Assembly: GCA_946407735.1 (NCBI GenBank)
Contig: CAMJPL010000016.1
Coordinates: 1 to 61,654 of the forward strand
Source: an uncultured Clostridia bacterium
GTDB lineage: Bacteria; Bacillota; Clostridia; Oscillospirales; CAG-272
Length of the DNA stretch: 61,654 nt
Direction: 5' to 3'
Position numbers and translations under genes: made by a program. Below the pieces are notes generated by a model. It was not told the DNA's origin, did not search any database, and saw nothing but the letters and a program-made list of their open reading frames with translations. Positions 7,865-16,017 of the stretch are shown in pieces. Every line of letters starts with the position of its first letter. The first letter of the stretch is position 1.

Positions 7865-8395
7865 ATGATTTATTACAATATCGGCGGCATAACCGTCAGG
7901 GACCTCGAGCCGGATGACCCGAAGAAGATATTCGACGCGCAGACGGCGCAGGGCTGGCATCCCGATATAAAGGTCTATGAAAAGCGCCTCTCCGACGCGA
8001 AGGAGGGGAAGATAACGGCCCTCGCGGCCGATCTCGACGGCTGTTACGCCGGGCATGTGAACATATTCTGGCATCCCAAGTACGGGCCGTTCAGGGATGA
8101 CGGGATACCTATGATCGTTGATTTCGCCGTGCTTGAAAAATACCAGCGCCGGGGCATCGGCCGCGCGCTGATGGATACCGCGGAGGACATAGCCGCAAAC
8201 AGAGCCGACGCCGTGTGTCTCGCCGTGGGGATGCATTCCGGATACGGCGCTGCGCAGAGACTCTATATAAAGCGCGGGTATATCCCCGACGGCAGCGGGA
8301 TCTGGTACGACGGCAGACAGTGGCCCCAGTACGAGGGCGGGATCGTCAACGACGACGAGCTTATGATCTGGCTCAAAAAGGAGTTCAGGAGATGA
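7865..8395 (+). CDS. GNAT-family N-acetyltransferase
   Basis: This 176-residue single-domain acetyltransferase carries the acetyl-CoA pyrophosphate-binding motif A in 'VLEKYQRRGIGRALMDTAE' (about residues 92-110), preceded by the beta-4 strand 'IVDFAV' and followed by 'YGAAQRLYIKRGYIPDG', the usual motif B with the 'RLY-KRGY' signature. The ATG at 7865 is preceded by a good GGAGG. It follows the kinase by 29 bp and overlaps the next gene by four bases (ATGA). The substrate cannot be told from sequence; small amines and peptides are typical for the superfamily. The N-terminal 'DPKKIFDAQTAQGW' segment is similar to that of several uncharacterised Clostridia GNATs, as far as I can recall. Confidence 0.88.
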   Translation: MIYYNIGGITVRDLEPDDPKKIFDAQTAQGWHPDIKVYEKRLSDAKEGKITALAADLDGCYAGHVNIFWHPKYGPFRDDGIPMIVDFAVLEKYQRRGIGRALMDTAEDIAANRADAVCLAVGMHSGYGAAQRLYIKRGYIPDGSGIWYDGRQWPQYEGGIVNDDELMIWLKKEFRR

Positions 8396-9006
8396 TAAAA
8401 GTCATAACCCACAGCTGCATAAGGATAACCGAAGGCGGTGTCGTCATATACGCCGATCCGTTTCATATGCCGGACGATCCGCGCGACGGGGACATCATAC
8501 TCATAACGCACGATCATTTCGATCATTTTTCGCCGGAGGACATAAAAAAGGCGGCGAAAAGCGGAGCCGTCATCGCCGCGCCTGAGAAGATGGCGAAGAA
8601 GGCGGCAGACGAGACCGGGCTGACCGTCACGCCGGTAAAGCCGGGCGGAACATATGAGATATCAGGTCTTTCCGTCGAAACCGTCCCGGCGTACAACATT
8701 TTGAAGCCCTTCCACCCGAAAAGCGCCGGATGGGTCGGGTATATCGTCACCGTCGGCGGCAGAAGGATATATATCGCCGGCGACACCGACGTCACGCCGG
8801 AAAGTAAAAAGGTGAAATGCGACGTCGCCATGCTGCCGGTCGGCGGAAAGTACACGATGACGGCGAAGGAGGCGGCGGCTCTTGTCGATATCATAAAGCC
8901 GGCCGAGGCGATCCCCACCCATTACGGCACCGTCGTCGGGAGCGCCGACGACGGAAAGCTGTTCGCCTCGCTCGTCGGGAGTCAGACTGCCGTCACGTTC
9001 GGCTGA
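8392..9006 (+). CDS. Metallo-beta-lactamase-fold hydrolase (UlaG-like)
   Basis: This 204-residue cytoplasmic hydrolase belongs to the compact metallo-beta-lactamase branch that includes UlaG and YtkL-like proteins. Metal-binding residues are visible: 'THDHFDHF' (His-x-His-x-Asp-His, about residues 43-49), the Asp in 'YIAGDTDVT' and the His of 'IPTHYGTVVG' near the C terminus. The start is ATG 8392, overlapping the GNAT stop (ATGA). A longer frame extending upstream to 8215 lies inside the GNAT gene and is not credible. Substrate unknown; UlaG itself opens L-ascorbate-6-phosphate lactone, but no other ascorbate genes are present here, so this function should not be assumed. It is 17 bp ahead of the peptidase gene. 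Confidence 0.85.
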   Translation: MIKVITHSCIRITEGGVVIYADPFHMPDDPRDGDIILITHDHFDHFSPEDIKKAAKSGAVIAAPEKMAKKAADETGLTVTPVKPGGTYEISGLSVETVPAYNILKPFHPKSAGWVGYIVTVGGRRIYIAGDTDVTPESKKVKCDVAMLPVGGKYTMTAKEAAALVDIIKPAEAIPTHYGTVVGSADDGKLFASLVGSQTAVTFG

Positions 9007-9023
9007 CAAAAAGGGAGCTCAGA

Positions 9024-9812
9024 ATGAACGTCTACATAATGACCGATATCGAGGGCATCTCCGGCATATACTGCCGCGAGCAGGTGCTGCCGGACATGAG
9101 GCGCTTCGGCGAGGGGCGGGAGCTCATGACCGCCGACGTCAACGCCTGCGCCGCCGGGCTGAAGGCGGCCGGAGCGGACAGGATCTACGTCCGGGACTGC
9201 CACGGCGGCAGCTACACGATACTTGAGGAAAAGGTATCGGACGACGTCGATTATCTCGTCTGCGGCGCGACCGGGAGCGACAGGTTCCCGGGGCTTGAGG
9301 ACTGCGGCGCGGTGATACTGCTCGGCTACCACGCGATGGCGGGGACCGCCGGGGCGATACTCGAGCACAGCATGTCGAGCGCGACGGTCCAGAATTACTG
9401 GATAAACGGCGTCAAGAGCGGCGAGACCGGCATCGACGCCGGTATCTGCGGCGAGCGCGGCGTGCCGGTGATCATGGTGTCGGGCGACGACAAGCTCTGC
9501 GCCGAGGCGAGGCGCTTCATCCCCGGCGTTTACTCAGCCGAGGTGAAAAAGGGGATAACCTGCTTCGGCGGGATGCTCCTTCCTCCCGCGAAGGCGAGGC
9601 GGCTGATCGCCGACACGGCGGAGGAAGCGTACAGACACGCCGCGGATATCCGCCCCCTCGTGTGGGACAATCCCGTCAGCTTCAGGGTCGAAGTCACCGA
9701 GCGGAGCCAGCTTCCAAGCGCCCTCGGAAAGCCGTACATGACCGTCATAGACGGCCGCACCTACGAGGTGACGGGGGATTCTATGGCCGAGGCCTTCTTC
9801 AGATCGCTGTGA
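9024..9812 (+). CDS. M55-family D-aminopeptidase (DppA-like)
   Basis: This 262-residue protein matches the M55 peptidase family. Bacillus DppA of this family is a zinc-dependent decameric D-aminopeptidase that cleaves D-Ala-containing peptides derived from cell-wall turnover. Seen here: the start 'YIMTDIEGISGI' with Asp8 and Glu10, 'VRDCHGGSY' with a metal-ligand His, 'LLGYHAMAG' with a second His, and 'ILEHSMSS' with the Glu/His pair. Start is ATG 9024 after AAGGGAG. Last gene of the two-component operon; this suggests recycling of wall peptides, though it is an inference. No clear terminator is visible before the next promoter at 9859. Confidence 0.9.
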   Translation: MNVYIMTDIEGISGIYCREQVLPDMRRFGEGRELMTADVNACAAGLKAAGADRIYVRDCHGGSYTILEEKVSDDVDYLVCGATGSDRFPGLEDCGAVILLGYHAMAGTAGAILEHSMSSATVQNYWINGVKSGETGIDAGICGERGVPVIMVSGDDKLCAEARRFIPGVYSAEVKKGITCFGGMLLPPAKARRLIADTAEEAYRHAADIRPLVWDNPVSFRVEVTERSQLPSALGKPYMTVIDGRTYEVTGDSMAEAFFRSL

Positions 9813-9858
9813 ATCGCAATTTCTGCCGCTTTTTTCGTCATAAATCGCGCGAAAGCTA

Positions 9859-9887
9859 TTGAAATCCCGATCCAATCGTGCTATAAT
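9859..9887 (+). promoter_or_regulatory. SigA promoter of Big2 lipoprotein
   Basis: TTGAAA (9859-9864), 17 bp, TATAAT (9882-9887), about 50 bp before the ATG at 9937. Confidence 0.8.
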
Positions 9888-9936
9888 ATAAAAAACGGCG
9901 GCGATACGCGCCGCACGGGAACGAGGTATATATAAA

Positions 9937-10812
9937 ATGAAAAAGCTTAAACTGATATCCCTGCTTCTGGCGGGATCCATGATGTGCGCGGCCCTCTTCG
10001 CCTGCGGCGATGACGGCGGCGCGGCCGCTCCGGCGGCCGATACCACGGCGGCCGAGGCTGAGACCACTACCGAAGCCGAGACCGAGCCCCCGATCGAGAC
10101 CGAGCTCAAGACCAACAAGACCCTCAAGGTAGCGGCCGGCTCGACCGCTCCGATCACCATCCGCCTCAAGATGGATCCGTCGAAGGACGCCACCCTTGCC
10201 ATCTCGTCGTCCGATGAGGCGATAGCGAAGGCCGCCTCCGCCACTGCCACCGTCGGCGATGACGGCAAGACCGAGCTTGAGATCACCGGCGTCGCTTCCG
10301 GCTCGGCGACCATCTCCGTCTCCACCTCCGACGGCGTCACCGCCTCGACCGAGGTCACCGTCTACACCGAGCAGATCGTATACGAGATAGCCTTCACCGA
10401 TCCGTCGGCCAAGTATTTCAAGAACTTCAACAGCATCGACAAGAACCTCGTCGTTGAGAACGGCGTCCTCAAGGGCACCATCACCGGCGGCGACCCCTTC
10501 ATGAGTTACGCCGACGGCAAGATGGGACTCAACCTCGCCGACATCCAGATCGTCCGCTTCTACATCAAGATCGCGGCCGCTGACGCCAATATGCAGATGT
10601 TCTTCACCACCGACTCTGTCGGCGGCTACAATGAGCAGGCTTCGCTGAAGGCCACCGGCACTCCGGACGCCGCCGACTTCGAGATCGTCGACATGGACAC
10701 CTCCGAGTCCCCCGACTGGACCGGCACCCTCAAGGGCTTCCGTTTCGACCCGTCGTCCGCCGAAAGCGGCACCTTCGAGATCCAGAAGATCCAGTTCATA
10801 AAGATGGGCTGA
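9937..10812 (+). CDS. Surface lipoprotein with Big2-like domain
   Basis: This 291-residue exported lipoprotein has a type II signal peptide ending in 'LFAC', with Cys23 as the lipidated residue. A Thr/Glu/Ala-rich linker (about 28-55) follows. Next comes a bacterial Ig-like (Big2-type) domain at about 58-147, with the typical 'SSSDEAIAKA' and 'GVASGSATISVSTSDG' strands. A C-terminal beta-rich domain (about 150-291, 'FKNFNSIDKNLVVENGVLKG') resembles carbohydrate-binding jelly rolls, but I cannot assign a family. The gene stands alone between its own promoter and a strong terminator at 10831-10866. It probably sits on the outer face of the membrane and binds a cell-wall or dietary polymer. Confidence 0.8.
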   Translation: MKKLKLISLLLAGSMMCAALFACGDDGGAAAPAADTTAAEAETTTEAETEPPIETELKTNKTLKVAAGSTAPITIRLKMDPSKDATLAISSSDEAIAKAASATATVGDDGKTELEITGVASGSATISVSTSDGVTASTEVTVYTEQIVYEIAFTDPSAKYFKNFNSIDKNLVVENGVLKGTITGGDPFMSYADGKMGLNLADIQIVRFYIKIAAADANMQMFFTTDSVGGYNEQASLKATGTPDAADFEIVDMDTSESPDWTGTLKGFRFDPSSAESGTFEIQKIQFIKMG

Positions 10813-10830
10813 TGAACAAAATATGAATCC

Positions 10831-10866
10831 AATCCCGGAAGGACTTCGGTCTTTCCGGGATTTTTG
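10831..10866 (+). terminator. Intrinsic terminator after Big2 lipoprotein
   Basis: AATCCCGGAA pairs with TTCCGGGATT around a GGACTTCGGTC inner hairpin, followed by a T-tract. A strong rho-independent terminator. Confidence 0.9.
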
Positions 10867-10897
10867 TAAAAAAATTCGCTCATTCATCCGCCCGGTA

Positions 10898-10926
10898 TTG
10901 AAATCCGGCGGAATATGTGGTAATAT
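10898..10926 (+). promoter_or_regulatory. SigA promoter of the phosphoesterase-GH95 operon
   Basis: TTGAAA (10898-10903), 17 bp ending in TGTGG, TAATAT (10921-10926). The first gene starts at 10965. Confidence 0.75.
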
Positions 10927-10964
10927 ATTTTCATAATTATACGTTTTCACCAAGGCTGACACAA

Positions 10965-11954
10965 ATGAACGACATAAGCTACCTCACCGACCGTTACGGC
11001 GAAAAGATCGAAGAGATAAACGCCTTCGGCGCGCCGCTGAATTTCGTCTTCATCACCGACATGCACAACCGCCTGTCATGCGCTCCGATCCCCGGCGGCG
11101 GGGACAGGCTGTACGGCCTCGCGGCCGATCATATCGCGTCGATACAGTATATTTTGGACCGCTGTCCCGGCATAAGCTGCGTCGTCTGCGGCGGGGATAT
11201 CGGAAACGACTATCTCTCGGACGGCGCGGCGATAAGAGAGACCTACCGCGAGGTGATGGACGCGCTTTACTCCCTCTCGGTCCCGGCGCACTGCGTCGTC
11301 GGAAACCACGACGACGCGACCATGATGGCCGAGCAGCAGAAGGACAACTCAATCGCGATACTTCCGCGCGAGATGCACGGCTTCTGCATGAAAAACAACC
11401 CGACGGACGAAAACTACTACTATGCCGACATCGACGGCACATGGCGCTTCATCTTCATAAACAGCTGCGACAGGCCGTACAGGATAGGCGACAACGGCCG
11501 CTTTGTCCAGGATTACCCGCTCGAGATATCGAACGCGCAGGCCGAATGGCTCGAAAGGGAGGCGCTTGTGACCGACAGGAAGATCATCGTTTTCAGCCAT
11601 GCCCCGATAAGCAACGAGGGCGTCTTCGGCTCGGTCGGGAAGGGTGGGGGATATGTCCGCTCGCACGACGACACGCTCAATTCCTCGCGGGTATATACCG
11701 CGCTGCGCGAATGCGCGAACGTAAAGGTCCAGATCTGCGGGCACGTCCACTACGACAATCTGCTCTACCGCGACCGGATGGTCATCGTCTCGTCGCTCTG
11801 CTCGCTCGTGCAGGAATGGGCGCCGAGCTGCCCGAAGCGCGCCTTCGGCACGATATCGGAGACGGCGTTCGATGTATTTTCGATAAAGGGCGAGCTCATG
11901 CGGATAACCCGCTTCGGCGCCGGATATGACCGCGCCGCGACCCTGCTCAGATGA
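10965..11954 (+). CDS. Calcineurin-like metallophosphoesterase
   Basis: This 329-residue enzyme contains the five blocks of the dimetal phosphoesterase fold: 'FITDMHNR' (Asp/His), 'CGGDIGND' (Gly-Asp), 'VVGNHDDA' (Gly-Asn-His-Asp), 'IIVFSHAP' and 'QICGHVHYD' (Gly-His-x-His). There is no signal peptide, so it acts in the cytoplasm. I chose ATG 10965, preceded by AAGG and 39 bp after the -10 box, over a longer frame from 10917 that would begin inside the promoter. It is the first gene of an operon with a BNR-repeat protein (13 bp gap), an MBL protein, GH95 and a solute-binding lipoprotein. The substrate is unknown; a phosphorylated sugar or nucleotide would fit the context. Confidence 0.88.
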   Translation: MNDISYLTDRYGEKIEEINAFGAPLNFVFITDMHNRLSCAPIPGGGDRLYGLAADHIASIQYILDRCPGISCVVCGGDIGNDYLSDGAAIRETYREVMDALYSLSVPAHCVVGNHDDATMMAEQQKDNSIAILPREMHGFCMKNNPTDENYYYADIDGTWRFIFINSCDRPYRIGDNGRFVQDYPLEISNAQAEWLEREALVTDRKIIVFSHAPISNEGVFGSVGKGGGYVRSHDDTLNSSRVYTALRECANVKVQICGHVHYDNLLYRDRMVIVSSLCSLVQEWAPSCPKRAFGTISETAFDVFSIKGELMRITRFGAGYDRAATLLR

Positions 11955-11967
11955 AAGGAAAAGGGTG

Positions 11968-12963
11968 ATGAAAATGGGATATAAAGTCGAATACAGGACG
12001 TTCGTTTTTGAGACGGACAGATATTTCCCGTCCTGCCACGCCTCCACCGTCTGCCGCACGGCAGAGGGCGGATATCTCTGCGCGTGGTTCGGCGGGAGCG
12101 GCGAGAGCAACAGGGACGTCTCGATCTGGGTCGCCCGCTCTGACGACGGGCTCACCTTCGGCGAGCCGCAGAAGATCCGCGCCGTCGACGAGGCGCACTG
12201 GAACCCGGTCCTCGACGCAGGGGACGGCGGCGGCTACGCCCTTTATTTCAAGGTAAGCACCTCGCCCCGTGACTGGGCGACGATGGTCTGCTTCTCGGAC
12301 GACGGCGCAACATGGTCAAAGCCGCGGGAGCTCGTCCCCGGCGATTTTTCCGGCGGGCGGGGACCTGTGAAGAACCCGATCCTTCACTATAACGGCATGC
12401 TGATAGCGCCGCGCTCCCTTGAGTCGGATACCGCGTGGACGGTCGAGAACGACGTCAGCTTCGATGGTGGGAAGACATGGCTGCCGACAAAACCGGTGGA
12501 TTACGTGTATGACGACGTCATGGCGGCGGCCTTCCGGGACAAAAAGCAGAACGGCATAATACAGCCGACGCTCTGGGCGGACGGCGACGGCGTCCATATG
12601 CTTATGCGCTCGACGTGGGGAGCTGTCTACCGCTCAGACAGCAATGGCGGACTTGAATGGTCCCCGGCGTACCGCACCGACCTTCCGAACAACAACAGCG
12701 GCATATGCGCCGCTGTGAATAAGGGCGCTCTCGCGCTCTGCTACAACCCGGTCGGATCCAACTGGGGAGCGAGGACTCCGCTCGTCACCGAGTTCTCATA
12801 TGACGGCGGCAGGACCTTCGGCGGGCGGATAACCCTCGAGGACGGACCGGGCGAGTTCTCGTATCCCACGCTCATAGCCGACGGCGAAGGCTTTGCCGTG
12901 AGCTATACATGGAAAAGGAAGAACATTGTGTTCGCCCGGATAAAGGCGGAATCAGATGGATAA
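11968..12963 (+). CDS. BNR/sialidase-like beta-propeller protein
   Basis: This 331-residue protein of the sialidase superfamily has several bacterial neuraminidase repeats (S-x-D-x-G-x-T-W type): 'SDDGLTF' (about 50-56), 'SDDGATWSKP' (about 109-118), 'SFDGGKTW' (about 160-167) and 'SYDGGRTFGG'. 'CAWFGGSGESNRDVSI' is typical of the uncharacterised 'exo-alpha-sialidase' group found in glycan operons. There is no signal peptide, so any substrate must be imported first. True sialidases need a three-arginine cluster that I cannot confirm, so other glycosidase or lyase activities are possible. Start is ATG 11968 after AAAGGAAAAGGG. Its last eight bases overlap the next gene. Confidence 0.75.
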   Translation: MKMGYKVEYRTFVFETDRYFPSCHASTVCRTAEGGYLCAWFGGSGESNRDVSIWVARSDDGLTFGEPQKIRAVDEAHWNPVLDAGDGGGYALYFKVSTSPRDWATMVCFSDDGATWSKPRELVPGDFSGGRGPVKNPILHYNGMLIAPRSLESDTAWTVENDVSFDGGKTWLPTKPVDYVYDDVMAAAFRDKKQNGIIQPTLWADGDGVHMLMRSTWGAVYRSDSNGGLEWSPAYRTDLPNNNSGICAAVNKGALALCYNPVGSNWGARTPLVTEFSYDGGRTFGGRITLEDGPGEFSYPTLIADGEGFAVSYTWKRKNIVFARIKAESDG

Positions 12964-13831
12964 AAGACAGCTGATCATCATCATAGCTCTCGCGGCGGCT
13001 CTGATCACGCTCGCCCTTGTCTTAGCTCTTACCGGTATGTCGGGCGGCAGGACGGGTGCGGAGACGGACGGCACGGAGGATGAGGCGTCAATGACTGTCA
13101 CTGGTCTTAAATGCGGCTGCGCCGACGCGTATATCATATTGAAGGACGGCCGCGCGGCCGTCATAGACTGCGGGGAAAGCGACGACGGCGGCAAGGTGGT
13201 ATCGGCGCTCAAGCTCAGAGGCATAGATACCGTCGACATAATGATAATAAGCCATTTCGACCAGGATCACGTCGGCGGAGCCGCCGAGGTGATACGTGAG
13301 TGCGACGTGAAGGCGGTCTATGTCACGTATCTGTCGAAGGACAGCGACGAGATCGACGATTTCAGCGCCGCCTGCGAGGCAAAGGGGCTGACGCCGGTCG
13401 TCATAAGCGATAACACCGTCCTTACGCTCCCCGGCGCCTCGATGACTGTCTATCCCCCGCAGAAGGACGATTACGGCAGCGACACCTCAAACAACAGCTC
13501 CCTCGCCGTCATGCTCGAGGACGAGGCGACGGGGAAGAGGATGTTCTTCACCGGCGACGCCGAGAACAAGCGGATAAAGGAGCTCACGGCGCTCGGAGAC
13601 ATCGCCTGCGACGTGCTCAAGGTGCCGCATCACGGCAGATGGGAATCGAGATTCCCGGAGCTCGTCGCCGCCTGCTCGCCTAAGTACGCCGTGATAAACA
13701 GCTCGGACACCAACCCCGAGGACAAGGACACCCTCGATGTCCTCGACCGGAGCGGCGTCAGCGTATATCTCACCCGCAGCGGCACGGTGACGTTCGAGTT
13801 CTTTGAGGACAGGATAGACGTAAAACAGTAA
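12956..13831 (+). CDS. ComEC/Rec2-like metallo-beta-lactamase-fold exported protein
   Basis: This 291-residue protein begins with an uncleaved membrane anchor or signal sequence (about residues 6-27, very Ala/Leu-rich), then a short disordered linker. A metallo-beta-lactamase domain like the C-terminal domain of ComEC follows: 'DAYIILKDGRAAVIDCGE', the metal motif 'ISHFDQDHVGG' (about 98-108), 'FFTGDAENKRIKEL' and 'VLKVPHHGRWES'. The ComEC channel domain is absent, so this is a stand-alone extracellular or membrane-anchored enzyme, probably a nuclease or phosphodiesterase. Its start overlaps the BNR gene by eight bases, which implies translational coupling. Confidence 0.82.
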   Translation: MDKRQLIIIIALAAALITLALVLALTGMSGGRTGAETDGTEDEASMTVTGLKCGCADAYIILKDGRAAVIDCGESDDGGKVVSALKLRGIDTVDIMIISHFDQDHVGGAAEVIRECDVKAVYVTYLSKDSDEIDDFSAACEAKGLTPVVISDNTVLTLPGASMTVYPPQKDDYGSDTSNNSSLAVMLEDEATGKRMFFTGDAENKRIKELTALGDIACDVLKVPHHGRWESRFPELVAACSPKYAVINSSDTNPEDKDTLDVLDRSGVSVYLTRSGTVTFEFFEDRIDVKQ

Positions 13832-13864
13832 AATAAGCGATCTGACCGCATCGGAGACAACACT

Positions 13865-15964
13865 ATGAATCGTATGCTCAAATACTCGCATCCGGCGATG
13901 GAATTCAAGAACGGCCTGCCGATAGGCAACGGCCGTCTCGCGGCGATGGTCTGCGGGGACGAAAAGAACGTCCGCCTCGCGCTGAACCACGAATGGCTGT
14001 GGCGCGGTGTCAACCGCGGCCGCGACATCGACGACGTCTCGTCACATCTCCCCGAGGTGAGGAAGGCGCTGCTCGACGGCGACTTCATGAAGGGGACGAA
14101 GCTGGCGAACGAATATTTCGGCGGCCTCGGCGGCATATCCGGCAAAAAGAACCGCGTCGACCCGTATCAGCCGGCGGGCGATCTTACCGTATCGACGCCG
14201 GGCGGGAAATACCGCCGCTCGCTCGACCTTTACAGCGGCGAGTCGGTGACGGTCATCGGCGAGTCCGAGATAAGGGCCTTCGCCAGTTTCAGCGACGGCT
14301 TCATCGTGCTTAAGCTGACGGGCGATACGTCTCTCGCCCTTTCGAGGACGGACGACCCGGAGTGCAAACTTTATATCGAAGGTCTTACGATGAAGGGCAG
14401 CTTCGATCGGGGCGTGTCGTTCTGCGTCGCGGCGAAGGAATACGACTGCGGCGGGTACAAAACCGTCCTTCTCGACATCGCCACCGACGCCAATAACGGT
14501 AAGCTGCTCGATTTCCCGGAAAGCGCCGATTACCGCGAGCTGTTTGAAAGGCATCTCCCCGCCTTCCGCGAGGCGATGGGAAGGGCAACGATCGACGTCG
14601 ATCTCCCCGAGCCGGACGCCGACACCGACGTGCGCCTCGCCGACTACAAGGCCGGAGGCGACCCGACACTTCCGCTGCTGTATTTCGAGTACGGGCGGTA
14701 TCTGCTCGTCAGCGGCTCGTCGGGCGAGCTGCCGCTGAACCTGCAGGGCAAGTGGAACGAGGAGATAAATCCGCCGTGGGAGTGCGACTATCACCTCGAC
14801 GTGAACCTCGAGATGGCCTACTGGGCGGCCGACGCGCTGGGGCTGGAGAGGCAGCAGGATACGCTGTTCAACCTCTGCGAGAAATATCTGCCGCACGGCA
14901 GGGAGATGGCAAAGAAGCTGTACGGCTGCCATGGGGCTTATTTCTGCATACAGACCGACGTATGGGGGCGGATGACGCCGGAGTCCTGCGGATGGGCCGT
15001 CTGGATCGGCGCCGCGCCGTGGCTGGCGTCGCACTACGCGAAGCACTGGCGCTACACGAAGGACAGGAAGTTCCTCGAAGACCGCGCCTATCCCTTCCTC
15101 AAGGAGGCCGCGGCGTTCTATCTCGATTATCTGCTTGACATCGGCGGCACTCTCCACATCGTCCCGTCGCAGTCGCCGGAAAACCGCTTCGAGGGCACCG
15201 GCGACTACCCGGTCTCCATCGGCATCGACTCGGCGATGGACATCGAGCTCTGCATGGACACGCTGAAAACCTGCATAGAGATGTCAAAGGAGCTCGGCGA
15301 GGACGAGGAGTTGAGAGCCAGATGGCAGGACGCGCTTGACCGTCTGCCGCCGCTCACGACCGACTCCACCGGGCGGCTGAACGAGTTCGACAAAGAAAGA
15401 GTCGAGGTAGAGCCGGGGCACCGGCATCTGAGCCACCTGTACGGGCTTTATCCCGGCGAGCTGTTCGCCGATGACAAGGCGCTGAGAGACGCCTGCGAGA
15501 GATCGCTCGACGCGCGCCTGTCGCACGGCGGCGGTCATACCGGCTGGAGCCGCTCATGGGTGGCCTGCATCATGGCGAGGCTGGGGCGGAAGGATGAATG
15601 CGCCGAGCATCTGCGCGCGCTGATCTGCGATTTCGCCACCGAGACGCTGCTCGATCTCCATCCGCCGCGCATCTTCCAGATCGACGGCAACATGGGCGGG
15701 ACGGCGGCGATCTGCGAGACGCTGCTCTCCTGCGAGGGGAATACCGTCCGCCTGCTCGGCGCTCTGCCGGACGGCTGGAAGACCGGCTCGCTTAACCACT
15801 TCTCGGCGCCGGGAGCTCTCGACGTGTCGTGCAGATGGGAAAACGGGAAGGCGGTATCGGCCGAGCTGTGCGCCTCTGCCGCCGGTGAGTGGGTCATCGC
15901 CGTGAACGGGAAGTCTGTCCCGGTCTCTCTCGCCGCTGGCGAGAGAAAGGCGCTCGTCTTCTGA
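13865..15964 (+). CDS. Glycoside hydrolase family 95 (alpha-L-fucosidase/galactosidase)
   Basis: This 699-residue enzyme has the GH95 layout: an N-terminal beta domain starting 'PAMEFKNGLPIGNGRLAAMV', a helical linker, an (alpha/alpha)6 barrel with 'NLQGKWNEEINPPWECDYH' and 'LEMAYWAAD', and a C-terminal beta domain. GH95 enzymes remove alpha-1,2-fucose or related L-galactose residues by inversion. The asparagine pair that activates water in the characterised enzymes reads Asp-Val-Asn here ('HLDVNLEM'), so the first Asn appears to be Asp. No signal peptide is present, which implies action on imported oligosaccharides. It is 33 bp after the MBL gene and 53 bp before a solute-binding lipoprotein that may deliver substrate. 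Family call is firm, sugar specificity open. Confidence 0.92.
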   Translation: MNRMLKYSHPAMEFKNGLPIGNGRLAAMVCGDEKNVRLALNHEWLWRGVNRGRDIDDVSSHLPEVRKALLDGDFMKGTKLANEYFGGLGGISGKKNRVDPYQPAGDLTVSTPGGKYRRSLDLYSGESVTVIGESEIRAFASFSDGFIVLKLTGDTSLALSRTDDPECKLYIEGLTMKGSFDRGVSFCVAAKEYDCGGYKTVLLDIATDANNGKLLDFPESADYRELFERHLPAFREAMGRATIDVDLPEPDADTDVRLADYKAGGDPTLPLLYFEYGRYLLVSGSSGELPLNLQGKWNEEINPPWECDYHLDVNLEMAYWAADALGLERQQDTLFNLCEKYLPHGREMAKKLYGCHGAYFCIQTDVWGRMTPESCGWAVWIGAAPWLASHYAKHWRYTKDRKFLEDRAYPFLKEAAAFYLDYLLDIGGTLHIVPSQSPENRFEGTGDYPVSIGIDSAMDIELCMDTLKTCIEMSKELGEDEELRARWQDALDRLPPLTTDSTGRLNEFDKERVEVEPGHRHLSHLYGLYPGELFADDKALRDACERSLDARLSHGGGHTGWSRSWVACIMARLGRKDECAEHLRALICDFATETLLDLHPPRIFQIDGNMGGTAAICETLLSCEGNTVRLLGALPDGWKTGSLNHFSAPGALDVSCRWENGKAVSAELCASAAGEWVIAVNGKSVPVSLAAGERKALVF

Positions 15965-16017
15965 GACGGAAGACTGAAATAAGGGTAAAACAAACAAATA
16001 TTCAGGGGGGTACGAAA

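Noticed and set aside
8215..8391. N-terminal extension of the UlaG-like hydrolase
   Set aside because: The extension lies wholly within the GNAT gene in another frame; the MBL fold starts at 8392, with an ATGA overlap.
8392..9006. Assigning the MBL protein as L-ascorbate-6-phosphate lactonase
   Set aside because: No other ascorbate utilisation genes are present; the fold is shared by many hydrolases.
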